From NCBI GenBank assembly GCA_023426375.1, contig JAFAAV010000060.1:47782-111781 (forward strand): a stretch of DNA of 64,000 nucleotides, written 5' to 3'. This DNA is from Actinomycetes bacterium. Its GTDB lineage: Bacteria > Actinomycetota > Actinomycetes > Actinomycetales > Micrococcaceae. Position 1 is the first letter of the stretch, and each line of letters opens with the position of its first letter. Positions 25,640-34,628 of the stretch are shown one piece after another. Made by a program: the position numbers and the translations under genes. A model generated the notes under the pieces. That model was not told the DNA's origin. It did no database searches and saw only the letters and a list, made by a program, of their open reading frames with translations.

Positions 25640-27082
25640 TTGAGATCAATCACGTCCTTAGTTCACGACGCCTATAGCAGGCGCCGGACCGCAATTATCG
25701 TCACCGCATTGTTCTTGACGGCACTCGTCCCCCTCACGGTGGATAGCCTCGCGGAGTCCGGGTTGACCTTGTTGACCCTGGCCGGTGGTCTTCTGGTGCT
25801 CATCACCGTGGCACTGATCATGCGCGGCAGCGCGCTGGGAACAGCCAACCAACAGGCCGATACCCCCGTGAGCAACCGGGGTGGGATCAACCTGATCCTC
25901 TACCTCTCGCCGGTGATCTTCCTCAACATCGTCTTCCCGCTGGTCAGCCCCCAGATGGCCGCGGCGACGGTCGGAGGGGTGCAACTCACCTACGTCGTGC
26001 TGGCTTCTTCCATCACCGTCCCCTGGCTGGCTCAGGCTGCGTGCATGCCGTCGTACCGGGCCATAGGAGGGTTGATGGCCGAGCGCGACATGCAGAAGAT
26101 CACTCGCCGCTTCTGTGAGGTGTGGCCCGCCATGTTCGCTCAGACCCTGCCTTTGGTTCTGGTCTTTGCGCTCCCGCTCTGGCTGGCCACCGGCTGGTCG
26201 CTCGAGGCCATGGTCGCCTACGTACTGCTGTGTGGTGCCCACGTTCTTTTCGTGCAGTCGCTCGTGCTGGCCAATGTGGGCGAACGCCGTGGTTTGTGGG
26301 CCGTTGCCTGGGGAGCCTATGCGTTGTCCTTGGCGCTGGCTCCGACCGTGTGGATCCTCCCTCCGCTCCTGGCCGCGGCGACTCAGATCGTGGCGATGGG
26401 CCGCAACCTGACCCATGTTCGGGCCTTCGAGCGACTCGGCCAGCGCAATTTCGCGGTGGATGTTCTGCGCGGGCTCCTGCTCGGTGCGGTGCTGTGGGCA
26501 GACAAGTTCGTGCTCTTCCTCGTCACGGACGGCACCTTCCAGGTGGTCGTGGTCTTCATGGCCATGCTCCCCGCGGTGCTCGCCTACAACTTCTACTTCG
26601 TGAACCTGGCTCCGCACGTTGATCACGCGGTGACCGGCCTGCACAAGGCCATCGAACACGAACCTCTTTCCGAAATGGCCTCGCGGTCCACCATGCTCAG
26701 CTACATCGTGGACCGCTCGGTGCTGCGCACCGGCGCGGTGGGAATGGTACTGACCCTGGCGGCGTCGTTGTTGTTGGGCGGATTGCAGCCCGAGAACGCG
26801 CTGCTGGCCGTGACCGTCTCCGTGGCCTCGTGGACATTCATGATGCTCACGCTGCTCAGCTACGAACTGGACTACATCGGCGAGAAGATCACCGCGCAGG
26901 CCCTCGGCGCCGCGCACCTGGTCGCCGCCGGACTGGCCTTCGCCGTGCTGGGCACCACCGGTGCGTACGCGCTGCTCCTGCTGGTCGACCTCGCCCTGGT
27001 GGTTGCCGCCTGGGCCCTCTACAAGCGGCACTGGGCGCAGCCTGAGTACACGTTGTTCTGGCGTCACGCCACGTCCTGGTAA
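25640..27082 (+). CDS. pelG: PelG-like polysaccharide exporter membrane protein
   Basis: A 480-residue integral membrane protein with about 12 hydrophobic segments. It is close in size to PelG (about 456 residues), the MATE/flippase-like partner of PelF in Pel exopolysaccharide export. The central segment GAVLWADKFVLFLV, followed by FMAMLPAVLAYNFYFVNLAP, resembles the PelG region containing the conserved W.DK and the following helix. The start is TTG 25640 with GGGGGAGAG upstream. The next gene is a PelF-type glycosyltransferase, which strongly supports the assignment. A generic oligosaccharide flippase is the alternative. Confidence 0.68.
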   Translation: MRSITSLVHDAYSRRRTAIIVTALFLTALVPLTVDSLAESGLTLLTLAGGLLVLITVALIMRGSALGTANQQADTPVSNRGGINLILYLSPVIFLNIVFPLVSPQMAAATVGGVQLTYVVLASSITVPWLAQAACMPSYRAIGGLMAERDMQKITRRFCEVWPAMFAQTLPLVLVFALPLWLATGWSLEAMVAYVLLCGAHVLFVQSLVLANVGERRGLWAVAWGAYALSLALAPTVWILPPLLAAATQIVAMGRNLTHVRAFERLGQRNFAVDVLRGLLLGAVLWADKFVLFLVTDGTFQVVVVFMAMLPAVLAYNFYFVNLAPHVDHAVTGLHKAIEHEPLSEMASRSTMLSYIVDRSVLRTGAVGMVLTLAASLLLGGLQPENALLAVTVSVASWTFMMLTLLSYELDYIGEKITAQALGAAHLVAAGLAFAVLGTTGAYALLLLVDLALVVAAWALYKRHWAQPEYTLFWRHATSW

Positions 27083-27193
27083 ACACATCCACCCACGCGT
27101 TCGCTACCTGCCCGCTCGCTTCGGGTAGCACGACGACGCCGCCCCGGCCGGGGATCGTCCGGCCCCACCGATCCGCTCTCGAGGAGCCTCCCC

Positions 27194-28903
27194 ATGTACC
27201 CCTTCGTCCGTTCTCTCGGTAAGCACCGCGCCACCACCACCGCAACTGATCTCGTGCCCGCGCAGGAACAAGCGCAGAAGCATTACGAGGACGTGGACGT
27301 GGCCATCGTCATGGAATCCACCTACCCCTATCTGAAGGGCGGCGTGTCCGCGGTCGTCCACGACATCGTGACGGGTAACCCTGATCTGAGCTACGGCATC
27401 ATCCACATCGCGTGGGACTCCAGCCAACCGCAGGAAGACCTGTACGGCATGCCGGAGAACGTGAAGTGGGTGCGCGTGATTTTCCTCAGCATGCAGGAGC
27501 ACCGTCACGACTTCATGTCCGTGCGTCCCAAGGACCTGAACATGAACTCCGCCCAGCGAGCGCAGCTATCGAACCGGTTGTTCGACGCCTTGTACGCGCT
27601 GTCCGAGCACCGGGACACCGAGCCGCTGTGGGAGCTGATCGACGAGGGTTTCAACGAGCGCACCCGCGAATACCCACTGTGGGCGATCCTCGGTTCGCAG
27701 GAATTCATGCACGCGTTGACCGTGCGGATGCCGCAGCTGAACATGTCCCTGTCCGAATCGTTCTGGACCCTGCGCGGTTTCTTCTCACTGGCCTACGCGA
27801 TCCTCGGCGAGACCATGCCCCGGGCCCGGGTGTACCACGCACACACCACCGGGTACGCGGCGCTGCTGGGCGCGGCAGCAGCCCGGGATCACGGAACGTC
27901 CTTCCTGTTGACCGAGCACAACCTCTACGTGCGCGACACCGTCAACACGCTGCTGGATCGCAACATGGCGCTGTCGATCACGTCCAACGACTACCGGACC
28001 TTTGACGTCTCCCCCGAGCACCGCGCGTGGATGGCCTGGTGGATCGAGATGGGGCACTTCTGCTACCCCAGCGCGGAGGTCGTCACGTACCTCTACCCCA
28101 CCGCCATTACCGAAGCCGCTGAGCTCGGGGCAGACATCGACAAATCCGTGGTGCTGCCCAACGGCATGATCATCGAGGAGTTCGAGGACAAGTACCACAA
28201 GCGCCAGGCCGCGGTGGAGCGGATCGCCGCCGATCCGAGCGAGCACACGTGGAAACTCGTGTACATCGCTCGCGTGGTGCCCATCAAGGGGCTCATGGAT
28301 CTACTGTCGAGCATGGATCTGCTCCGCAAGGCAGGGTTCCCCAATCTGCACCTGGACGTCCTGGGCCCCACCGAACACGTCCCCGAGTACTACGAGGCGT
28401 GCCTGGCCAAGATCGAGAGCCTGGGTCTGCACGACATGGTGACCATTCACGGCACCGTGAACGTACGGGACATGCTCGACCAATTCGACCTGTTGGTGCT
28501 GCCCAGCTACAACGAGGGTCAGCCCATCGTGGTCCTGGAAGCCATGGCCGCCGGCATCCCCACGGTGGGATCCAACGTGGGCGGCATGAGCCAGCTGGTC
28601 GGGGACGATCTGAACACCAATGACGGCCGTACCTGGGGTGCGTGCGGTGAGCTGCTGTCCCCCGGTGACGTGGAGGCCATGGCCCACCAGATCCAGGCCG
28701 TGATCGGTGACGTGGACCGTTACCGTTCCTACTGCGTCAACGCTCGCGGCCGCGTGGAGGACTTCTTCCAGCTCCACGAGGTCATGTCTTCCTACAACAA
28801 GCTCTACCGGATGCTCGGCAACATGGGCGAGGAGCGGAACTTCGAGTACAAAGCCGGTGAGTCCCTCATGGCCAGTGCCCAGCCTTCCGAGCGCGCTTCG
28901 TGA
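27194..28903 (+). CDS. pelF: PelF-like glycosyltransferase (DUF3492 + GT4)
   Basis: A 569-residue cytoplasmic glycosyltransferase. The N-terminal region contains VAIVMESTYPYLKGGVSAVV, the hallmark start of the PelF DUF3492 domain, here after an extra 35 residues. The C-terminal half is a GT4 Rossmann domain: VYIARVVPIKGLMDLL and PSYNEGQPIVVLEAMAAGIP with the E-x7-E sugar-nucleotide site (Glu about 441 and 449). PelF polymerises a cationic amino-sugar polymer from UDP-sugars in Pseudomonas. ATG 27194 has GAGGAG upstream. It follows the PelG-like gene by 111 bp and is coupled to the glycosidase-like gene by a GTGA overlap. Confidence 0.8.
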   Translation: MYPFVRSLGKHRATTTATDLVPAQEQAQKHYEDVDVAIVMESTYPYLKGGVSAVVHDIVTGNPDLSYGIIHIAWDSSQPQEDLYGMPENVKWVRVIFLSMQEHRHDFMSVRPKDLNMNSAQRAQLSNRLFDALYALSEHRDTEPLWELIDEGFNERTREYPLWAILGSQEFMHALTVRMPQLNMSLSESFWTLRGFFSLAYAILGETMPRARVYHAHTTGYAALLGAAAARDHGTSFLLTEHNLYVRDTVNTLLDRNMALSITSNDYRTFDVSPEHRAWMAWWIEMGHFCYPSAEVVTYLYPTAITEAAELGADIDKSVVLPNGMIIEEFEDKYHKRQAAVERIAADPSEHTWKLVYIARVVPIKGLMDLLSSMDLLRKAGFPNLHLDVLGPTEHVPEYYEACLAKIESLGLHDMVTIHGTVNVRDMLDQFDLLVLPSYNEGQPIVVLEAMAAGIPTVGSNVGGMSQLVGDDLNTNDGRTWGACGELLSPGDVEAMAHQIQAVIGDVDRYRSYCVNARGRVEDFFQLHEVMSSYNKLYRMLGNMGEERNFEYKAGESLMASAQPSERAS

Positions 28904-30018
28904 GTGAAGCGCCCGGAGTAGCCGGCGTCACTGACGTCGCTGCAGTCGCCGGAACGGGCGGGGTGGGCGCGTGGATTCGTTACGGCTGGCCCATCAGCCC
29001 CGAGCAGATCGACTTCGCGGCCGAGCACTACCGCGTGGCCATCCTGCAACCGTGGGAGCTGGACGCCGCCGCGGAGTTGAAGCGCCGCCGCCCGGACATG
29101 ACCGTGCTCTGTTACAAGTGCCTGTCTTCCACCCGCAGTTACGAACCCGGCCCGATTTACAGCTCCGGGGTGTCCTATCCCGAGGCGCAGGACACGTGGT
29201 TCGCCCGTCGGCTCAACGGTGATCGGATCCAATGGGCCCGGTACGAGGGGCACTGGCAAATGGCCGTGTGGTCCCCCGAATACCGGGACCGCTGGGTTCA
29301 CAATGTGGTGTCCGAACTGACCGATTCGCCCTTCGACGGCGTGATGGCCGACAACGACGTGTTCGACGACTACTACGGCCTGGACCTACCCATTCAGGAT
29401 GCCCAGTCCATGGCGGATTTCCGCAACGGCGTGGGGCAACTGGTGCATGCGGCGGGGAAGGCACTGAACGACGTCGGCAAAATCCTGGTGCCGAACATCG
29501 CCGAATCGCGGCGCGAGCCCGGGCGGTGGAACAGTCACGCGGCCTACGGTGGCGGCTTCGAGGAAGTGTGGTTGGGTTTCAGCCCTGTCGACCTCTTCGA
29601 TCCGGAGACCACCGAGGCGCAGCTGCCCCAGGCTGACGGACCCGGCATCAGCATTCTCCGGGTGCCCACCGACGGCAATGATGACCACCCCAATTTCGAG
29701 TACGGCCTGGCCGCGTTCTGGATCTTCGGCGCGGGCCGCGGGGCCTATTCAGCCACCGCTCACGACGACTACAGCCGCACCCAGCACGTCGCCCAGCTCG
29801 ACTGGGACTTGGGCGATCCGGTGCACGAACCGGTGCGGCGCGGCCACACCTGGTGGCGAGAATTCACGCACGGCTGGGCAGCGGTCAACTTCAATTCCGA
29901 CCGCCGACGACGCCGCCGCGTGCGGGTGCCCCACGGCATGGTCGACGCCCAGGGCCAACCGGTCGGCCCCCGTCTCGTGCTGCAGCCCCGCCGCGGTGTG
30001 GTGTTGCGGCGGGGCTGA
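28900..30018 (+). CDS. Putative TIM-barrel glycosidase (GHL15-like) in Pel-like locus
   Basis: A 372-residue protein starting at GTG 28900, overlapping the pelF-like stop. Repeated Asp-rich stretches at strand ends (SPFDGVMADNDVFDDYYG, VLCYKCLSSTRSYEPG, GGFEEVWLGFSP) fit the hypothetical glycosyl-hydrolase-like family 15 and related barrel hydrolases. I assign the family by pattern, not by search. No signal peptide is visible: residues 1-28 are Ala/Gly/Val-rich but lack a positively charged n-region. It could act inside the cell on intermediates, be exported by a non-classical route, or need a different start. The C-terminus has an Arg run encoded around the recurring cgacgacgccgc word. Confidence 0.6.
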   Translation: MSEAPGVAGVTDVAAVAGTGGVGAWIRYGWPISPEQIDFAAEHYRVAILQPWELDAAAELKRRRPDMTVLCYKCLSSTRSYEPGPIYSSGVSYPEAQDTWFARRLNGDRIQWARYEGHWQMAVWSPEYRDRWVHNVVSELTDSPFDGVMADNDVFDDYYGLDLPIQDAQSMADFRNGVGQLVHAAGKALNDVGKILVPNIAESRREPGRWNSHAAYGGGFEEVWLGFSPVDLFDPETTEAQLPQADGPGISILRVPTDGNDDHPNFEYGLAAFWIFGAGRGAYSATAHDDYSRTQHVAQLDWDLGDPVHEPVRRGHTWWREFTHGWAAVNFNSDRRRRRRVRVPHGMVDAQGQPVGPRLVLQPRRGVVLRRG

Positions 30019-30056
30019 TCAGACGGTTGGCGGGGTTCCTGTCAGTCACGGGAGAT

Positions 30057-30824
30057 TCACGCGGTGGCATCTTTCCGATTCAGGAACTGTGTGGTGATCC
30101 ACGTGATCACAGTGACCGCGAGCGCGGACACAACCGCAACCAGTGCCACGCTTCCCGGGGTCATGGCCGCCGCATTGAACACGGTGGATTCCCCGCCCAT
30201 GAGCGTGGTTCCGAGCTGGGTGGTGAACGTGGCCAGGGCGTAGGGACTGGCGATGGCGGCCGGCACACCCATCATCAGAGCGACGGTGGAAATTCCCGCC
30301 CCGATCAGTGCGATCGCCACCGGTACGGCGAAGGACCGCAAGAACGTGGAGAACGCCGATTGCAGAGCAACCACGGGGATGCAGCCGACCACGATCACCA
30401 ACGAACCGAGCCAGTACGTGCTGGGCAACCACCCCGGTATCTGAAAGGCGAGCTTGCCCATCACCAGTACGGTCAGCAGCATCACGACCTGCATGGCCGC
30501 GGTCAGCGTGGAAATGGCCACGACCTTGGACAACACCACTGTGTGGGTGGGCACGGACTGGGACATCAGCGCATTCCAGTTCCCGTTCCGGTGTTCGGGC
30601 CACCACACCAGTGAAGCGAGTATGCCGACGCCGACCGGCAACAGCGCCATTCCGTAGAACCCGATGGAGCGGATCCACAGGGTGTGCCAGCCGTCCTCGA
30701 ACTCTCCGCCGCTCGACAGGGTGCTCAGGGATCCTGAGAACACCGCCATGATGGGGAGCAACACCACGACGAGCCAGCTGAGTGAGCCCTTGAGTTTCAT
30801 GAATTCTGTCTGGATGACGTTCAT
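30057..30824 (-). CDS. ABC-2 type transporter permease
   Basis: A 255-residue permease with about six membrane helices, starting MNVIQTEFMKLKGSLSWLVV, the typical LnrM/BcrB-like start of ABC-2 permeases. RHNGNWNALMSQSVPTHTVV resembles the loop in lantibiotic- or bacitracin-type self-immunity transporters. ATG 30824 has AGGAG upstream, just after the stop of a second permease. It is the last gene of an ATPase-permease-permease operon. Confidence 0.82.
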   Translation of the reverse strand: MNVIQTEFMKLKGSLSWLVVVLLPIMAVFSGSLSTLSSGGEFEDGWHTLWIRSIGFYGMALLPVGVGILASLVWWPEHRNGNWNALMSQSVPTHTVVLSKVVAISTLTAAMQVVMLLTVLVMGKLAFQIPGWLPSTYWLGSLVIVVGCIPVVALQSAFSTFLRSFAVPVAIALIGAGISTVALMMGVPAAIASPYALATFTTQLGTTLMGGESTVFNAAAMTPGSVALVAVVSALAVTVITWITTQFLNRKDATA

Positions 30825-30826
30825 TG

Positions 30827-31636
30827 CTACAGCTCCTGATGATCGAATCGAGCCGTGATGGCCAGGAATGCTCCCGCGCCGATCACGGTCAGCGCGATGA
30901 TGCTGAGAACGGGCATGTCGAAGTAGACCAAGTCCATGCCCACGTAATCGGCGGGCTGGGTCAAGGCGTAGTAGCCCCACGGGGTCAAGTGCGAAATCCA
31001 TGCGGGGAAGGCAGATCCGAATACGGCCAGGAACAGTCCTCCCACGCCGATGCCCAGGCATACCAGCTGATTCTCGACCACGGCCGAGATCAACACGTGG
31101 GCCGCGAGTACCACCACGTTGATGAGCGTGACCGACACCGTGTAGGACAGCCACAATCCGGTGGGGAAGGGGTCGGTCACACCGGCGAGCAGTCCCACAC
31201 CGGCGATCAGTGCGCTTTGGAGCACCGTGGCCGCGATGACCAGCAACCCGAGGGCCAAGATTTTCGCGCGACACAGCTGGCCTGGTGTGGTCCCTGATCC
31301 GGCGGACAGCATCCAGCCGTTGCCGCGGTGTTCCACCTCGACCAGTCGACTGGCCATGACCGACAGGAGGATGGGATAGATCATGGTGATCGCGAAGCTC
31401 ATACTGGCCAGCATCAGCTTCCAGGGGAAGCCGTCCCCCTGAGCATCCGCGCTGAACGCCCCGGAGGCCAGCGCCCTGAACATGGTCAAACCCGTAACTC
31501 CGAGGAGCATGATCAGCGGCAATACCAGGACCTTCAAATGTCGCATTTTGGCGAACTCATTGACCACGAGTGTGCCCAGCGATTGCTTGCTCGATGACGT
31601 GGTTGTGGGTGCTTCGGACATGGTTGCGGAGCTCAT
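30827..31636 (-). CDS. ABC-2 type transporter permease
   Basis: A 269-residue permease paralogous in layout to the downstream one (VVNEFAKMRHLKVLVLPL, then VEVEHRGNGWMLSAGSGTTP), with about six helices. It overlaps the ATPase stop by ATGA, giving strict coupling. Together they should form a heterodimeric exporter. The family includes antimicrobial-peptide and lipid exporters; the substrate is not known. Confidence 0.82.
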   Translation of the reverse strand: MSSATMSEAPTTTSSSKQSLGTLVVNEFAKMRHLKVLVLPLIMLLGVTGLTMFRALASGAFSADAQGDGFPWKLMLASMSFAITMIYPILLSVMASRLVEVEHRGNGWMLSAGSGTTPGQLCRAKILALGLLVIAATVLQSALIAGVGLLAGVTDPFPTGLWLSYTVSVTLINVVVLAAHVLISAVVENQLVCLGIGVGGLFLAVFGSAFPAWISHLTPWGYYALTQPADYVGMDLVYFDMPVLSIIALTVIGAGAFLAITARFDHQEL

Positions 31637-32574
31637 AGTCCCCCCTGATGAGTCAGGTTCATGAAGAGGTCTTCCAGGTTCTGTTCTTCCCGACGGACAT
31701 CGAAGACATCGATGTCCTGGCGGACGAGCGTGGCCACGGCTTGGGCGGTTCCGGCATCGTCCATGTTGGAGATCCGCACGGTCTCGACCGGGCCGGACTC
31801 CGTGGGAGTCATCAGGACTTCGCTGGAGTGCTGCGCCCCAGCGGAATGGGCCAACAGCTCTCGCGCTTGCCTGGGCTGGGAGCAACGCACCAGAAGATTG
31901 GGAATCGTCGAGGCAAACAGTTCTTCGCGACTGCCCTGGAAGATCATCTGCCCGTTACTGAGAATCCCCAGGTGCGTTGCCGTCTTGTCGATCTCGCCCA
32001 GCAGATGCGAAGACACCATCACGGTCACGCCGGCTTGGGACAGATCATGGAGCAACTGACGAATTTCTTCGATACCCGCGGGATCCAGGCCGTTGGTGGG
32101 CTCGTCCAGAATGAGCAGTGACGGTTCTTTGGCCAGAGCCATGGCAATCCCCAGGCGCTGCTTCATACCCAAGGAGTAGTTCTTGACCTTCTTGTCCATC
32201 TGCTTCTGGAGCTTCACGGCATGAACCGCCCGGTCGATCTGCAAACTGCTCAGATCTGCCAGTCGCTGCACGATGGCCAAGTTTTCGCGACCGGTCAGAT
32301 GGCTGTACCCGGGAGGATTCTCGATCAACGAGCCGATATGGCGGAGGAGTCCCCGCCTGGTGCTGCGAGTCATGGGTTCGCCCATGATGGTGATCGACCC
32401 CACTGAGGGCTGAATCAGGTTGAGCAACATTTTCATGGTGGTGGACTTGCCCGATCCGTTAGGACCGAGGAACCCGTACACGCTCCCCGCAGGAACCCTC
32501 AGATCGAGGTTCTCCACGACAGTGCGGTCGCCGTAGGTCTTGCTGAGTTGATCCGTTTCCACTAGATATGTCAT
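31633..32574 (-). CDS. ABC transporter ATP-binding protein
   Basis: A 313-residue ATPase. Walker A is GPNGSGKSTT, the signature YSLGMKQRLGIAMAL, Walker B LLILDEPTNGLDPAG, and the switch His is in VSSHLLGEI. The C-terminal 90 residues form the extension typical of drug/peptide exporter ATPases (BcrA/LnrL-like). ATG 32574 (MTYLVETDQLSKTYG) is preferred. It is the first gene of the transporter operon; an inverted repeat lies in its promoter and a two-component system is directly upstream. Confidence 0.9.
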   Translation of the reverse strand: MTYLVETDQLSKTYGDRTVVENLDLRVPAGSVYGFLGPNGSGKSTTMKMLLNLIQPSVGSITIMGEPMTRSTRRGLLRHIGSLIENPPGYSHLTGRENLAIVQRLADLSSLQIDRAVHAVKLQKQMDKKVKNYSLGMKQRLGIAMALAKEPSLLILDEPTNGLDPAGIEEIRQLLHDLSQAGVTVMVSSHLLGEIDKTATHLGILSNGQMIFQGSREELFASTIPNLLVRCSQPRQARELLAHSAGAQHSSEVLMTPTESGPVETVRISNMDDAGTAQAVATLVRQDIDVFDVRREEQNLEDLFMNLTHQGGL

Positions 32575-32629
32575 GCCTCTACGGTGCGTCACCGGGGCAT
32601 TCGTGCGGATCTCCCCTGAGGCTTATCTT

Positions 32630-32653
32630 GGGCTATGTCTTAAGGCATAGCCC
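32630..32653. promoter_or_regulatory. Inverted repeat in ABC transporter promoter
   Basis: GGGCTATG and CATAGCCC flank TCTTAAGG, about 56 bp upstream of the ATPase start. No T-run follows on either strand. It may be the binding site of the adjacent NarL-type response regulator, or a weak terminator for the regulator gene. Confidence 0.4.
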
Positions 32654-32680
32654 CGAACCACCCGAATCGGTCATGTGAGG

Positions 32681-33361
32681 TTATGGCCGGTCGATATCGA
32701 CCACACCGGTCTCATATGCGAGTACCACGGCCTGCACACGATCCCGGACCTGTAGCTTGTCCAAGATGTGCCCGACATGGACCTTGACGGTCCCCTCGCT
32801 CAGGACGAGTTCGGCGGCGATCTCCGCGTTGGACAGGCCCTTGGCCAGGTGTTGCAGGACTTCGAGTTCACGCGGCGTCAGCCGTTGAATCCGAGGATCC
32901 TCCCGCGTCTCAGTGCCGCGGGGTGGCGAGAAGTGCCCCAGGAGACGTTTGGTCATCACCGGCGAGATCACGGCGTCGCCCCGGTTCACATGCCGGATCG
33001 CGGCAACCAGTTCCTCCATGGGGCAGTCCTTCAGGAGAAACCCGCTGGCGCCGGCCTGAAGTGCGTCGTAGGCGTACTCGTCCAGGTCGAAGGTGGTCAG
33101 AATCAGAACACGGGGAGCTTCGGTCCCCGCTTCGGAACCGAACCGTTCCTGGATCTGTCGTGTCGCCTCCACCCCGTCCATTTCCGGCATGCGGACGTCC
33201 ATGAGCACCACGTCCACCGGTGTGGCCTCCAGGACGGACAGTGCTTCACGGCCATTACCCGCCTCGGCAACCACGTCCAGGTCCGGATAGGCACCCAGCG
33301 CCATGCCCATCCCCATGCGGATCATTTCCTGATCATCCACGAGTGCGAGTCGAATGGTCAT
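32681..33361 (-). CDS. NarL/LuxR-type response regulator
   Basis: A 226-residue regulator. The receiver has the acidic pair DD at 9-10, the phosphoacceptor Asp at 55 (VLMDVRMPEMDG) and a Lys in GFLLKDCP. The C-terminal LuxR helix-turn-helix is LTPRELEVLQHLAKGLSNAE and IAAELVLSEGTVKVHVGHIL. ATG 33361 overlaps the kinase stop (ATGA). It probably controls the ABC operon downstream, about 107 bp away. Confidence 0.92.
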   Translation of the reverse strand: MTIRLALVDDQEMIRMGMGMALGAYPDLDVVAEAGNGREALSVLEATPVDVVLMDVRMPEMDGVEATRQIQERFGSEAGTEAPRVLILTTFDLDEYAYDALQAGASGFLLKDCPMEELVAAIRHVNRGDAVISPVMTKRLLGHFSPPRGTETREDPRIQRLTPRELEVLQHLAKGLSNAEIAAELVLSEGTVKVHVGHILDKLQVRDRVQAVVLAYETGVVDIDRP

Positions 33362-34578
33362 TGCTGTACTCCTACGGGAATGTGCACATGAACGCGGAAT
33401 CCCCCGGTTGCGATGTGTCCGGTTTCCAGGGTGCCGCCGTAGGCGCTGACACGCTCCCGCATCCCGGTCAGTCCGTGTCCGCGCGAATCGCTGCTTTGTT
33501 CGGAGGGGCGAGAGGCACCGTCATCAACCACCTGAACGTCCACGGAATTCCGATCGAAGGTCAGCTCAACCACCGCTTTGCTGTGCTGCCCGGCGTGCTT
33601 GCGCGTGTTGGTGAGGGCTTCCTGGATGACTCGATAGATGGTGAGTTCCAGTCCCGTGGACAGTGTGGGCCGCTGTCCCGCGGTTCGAAAGTCCACCGAC
33701 AGTCCTGTCCTTCGAGTGTTGTCCACCAGCTCGTCCAGTTGGTCGATCCCGGGTTGTGGGGCACCACTGACGGAGTCCTCGGAACGCAGGAAGCCAAGCA
33801 TGGACCGCATTTCTGTCAGTGCACCGCTACTGGTGTCCCTGACCATCGTCATGGCCTGTTGAGCACGATCGGGATCGGAACGAATGGACGCGATTGCTCC
33901 GTCGGACAAGGCCACCACGCTTCCCAGGTTGTGGGACACCACGTCGTGAATCTCTCGAGCAATACGATTGCGCTCCTCGGCAAGGACCATCCGCTCATGG
34001 GCCGCTTGTTCCCGCTCCAGGTCCAGAGCCCGCTGCTCCAGACTGTTCACGTACTGCCGCCTGACTTTCAGCACGATGCTCCACGTCCAGGCCAGGACAA
34101 CTATGGCGATCAGAACGCCCACGTCGCCCAGGTTGACGTATCCGGCACTCAGCAGTTGCTGCATCGCCAGAACCACCCAGATAACAGTCGAGGCCAAGGC
34201 CGGCACCGTGAAGTACCACGCAAACCGAAGGGTCAGGCTGCACAACGACAGCAAAACCATGACGTCCGCCACCAGGACATCGATGCCCAACAACAACTGC
34301 ACATAGGCGGTTGCGGCCGTCAGCAGGAAGACGGCCACGGGCCAGCAATGACGGAACAAGAATGGGGCACACAGCGCTGCAAAAATGACCAGGCCGATCT
34401 CGACCGGCAGCTCCCGCGGCAGGGCTCCCAGTCCAATCGGCAGGTTGTAGACGAACACCACCGCCACGATCACAAGGTCCAAGATCCTGGTTCGTCTGGA
34501 GGGAGATTGGCGCACTGACCCAGCGGGGCGTCGTCCGGGTGCGGTCTCGGCATGCAGAGCGGTGCGTGCTGGCTCCAT
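33358..34578 (-). CDS. Membrane sensor histidine kinase (HisKA_3)
   Basis: A 406-residue kinase with about five to six membrane helices (residues about 32-170) and no extracellular sensor domain. The HisKA_3 H-box is EERNRIAREIHDVVSHNLG with His about 211. The ATPase N-box is IQEALTNTRKHA and the G-box GHGLTGMRERVSAYGG. Kinases of this type next to ABC-2 exporters often sense the compound that the exporter removes. It is coupled to the response regulator. Confidence 0.9.
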   Translation of the reverse strand: MEPARTALHAETAPGRRPAGSVRQSPSRRTRILDLVIVAVVFVYNLPIGLGALPRELPVEIGLVIFAALCAPFLFRHCWPVAVFLLTAATAYVQLLLGIDVLVADVMVLLSLCSLTLRFAWYFTVPALASTVIWVVLAMQQLLSAGYVNLGDVGVLIAIVVLAWTWSIVLKVRRQYVNSLEQRALDLEREQAAHERMVLAEERNRIAREIHDVVSHNLGSVVALSDGAIASIRSDPDRAQQAMTMVRDTSSGALTEMRSMLGFLRSEDSVSGAPQPGIDQLDELVDNTRRTGLSVDFRTAGQRPTLSTGLELTIYRVIQEALTNTRKHAGQHSKAVVELTFDRNSVDVQVVDDGASRPSEQSSDSRGHGLTGMRERVSAYGGTLETGHIATGGFRVHVHIPVGVQQ

Positions 34579-34628
34579 GTTTCCACGCTACAACGCTGCC
34601 CCTGGGCGGCCTGTGATGGAATCGACCC

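Noticed and set aside
25658..27088. 476-codon open frame antisense to the PelG-like gene
   Set aside because: The product is a Gln/His/Gly/Glu-rich shadow. The sense frame shows membrane helices and a ribosome binding site.
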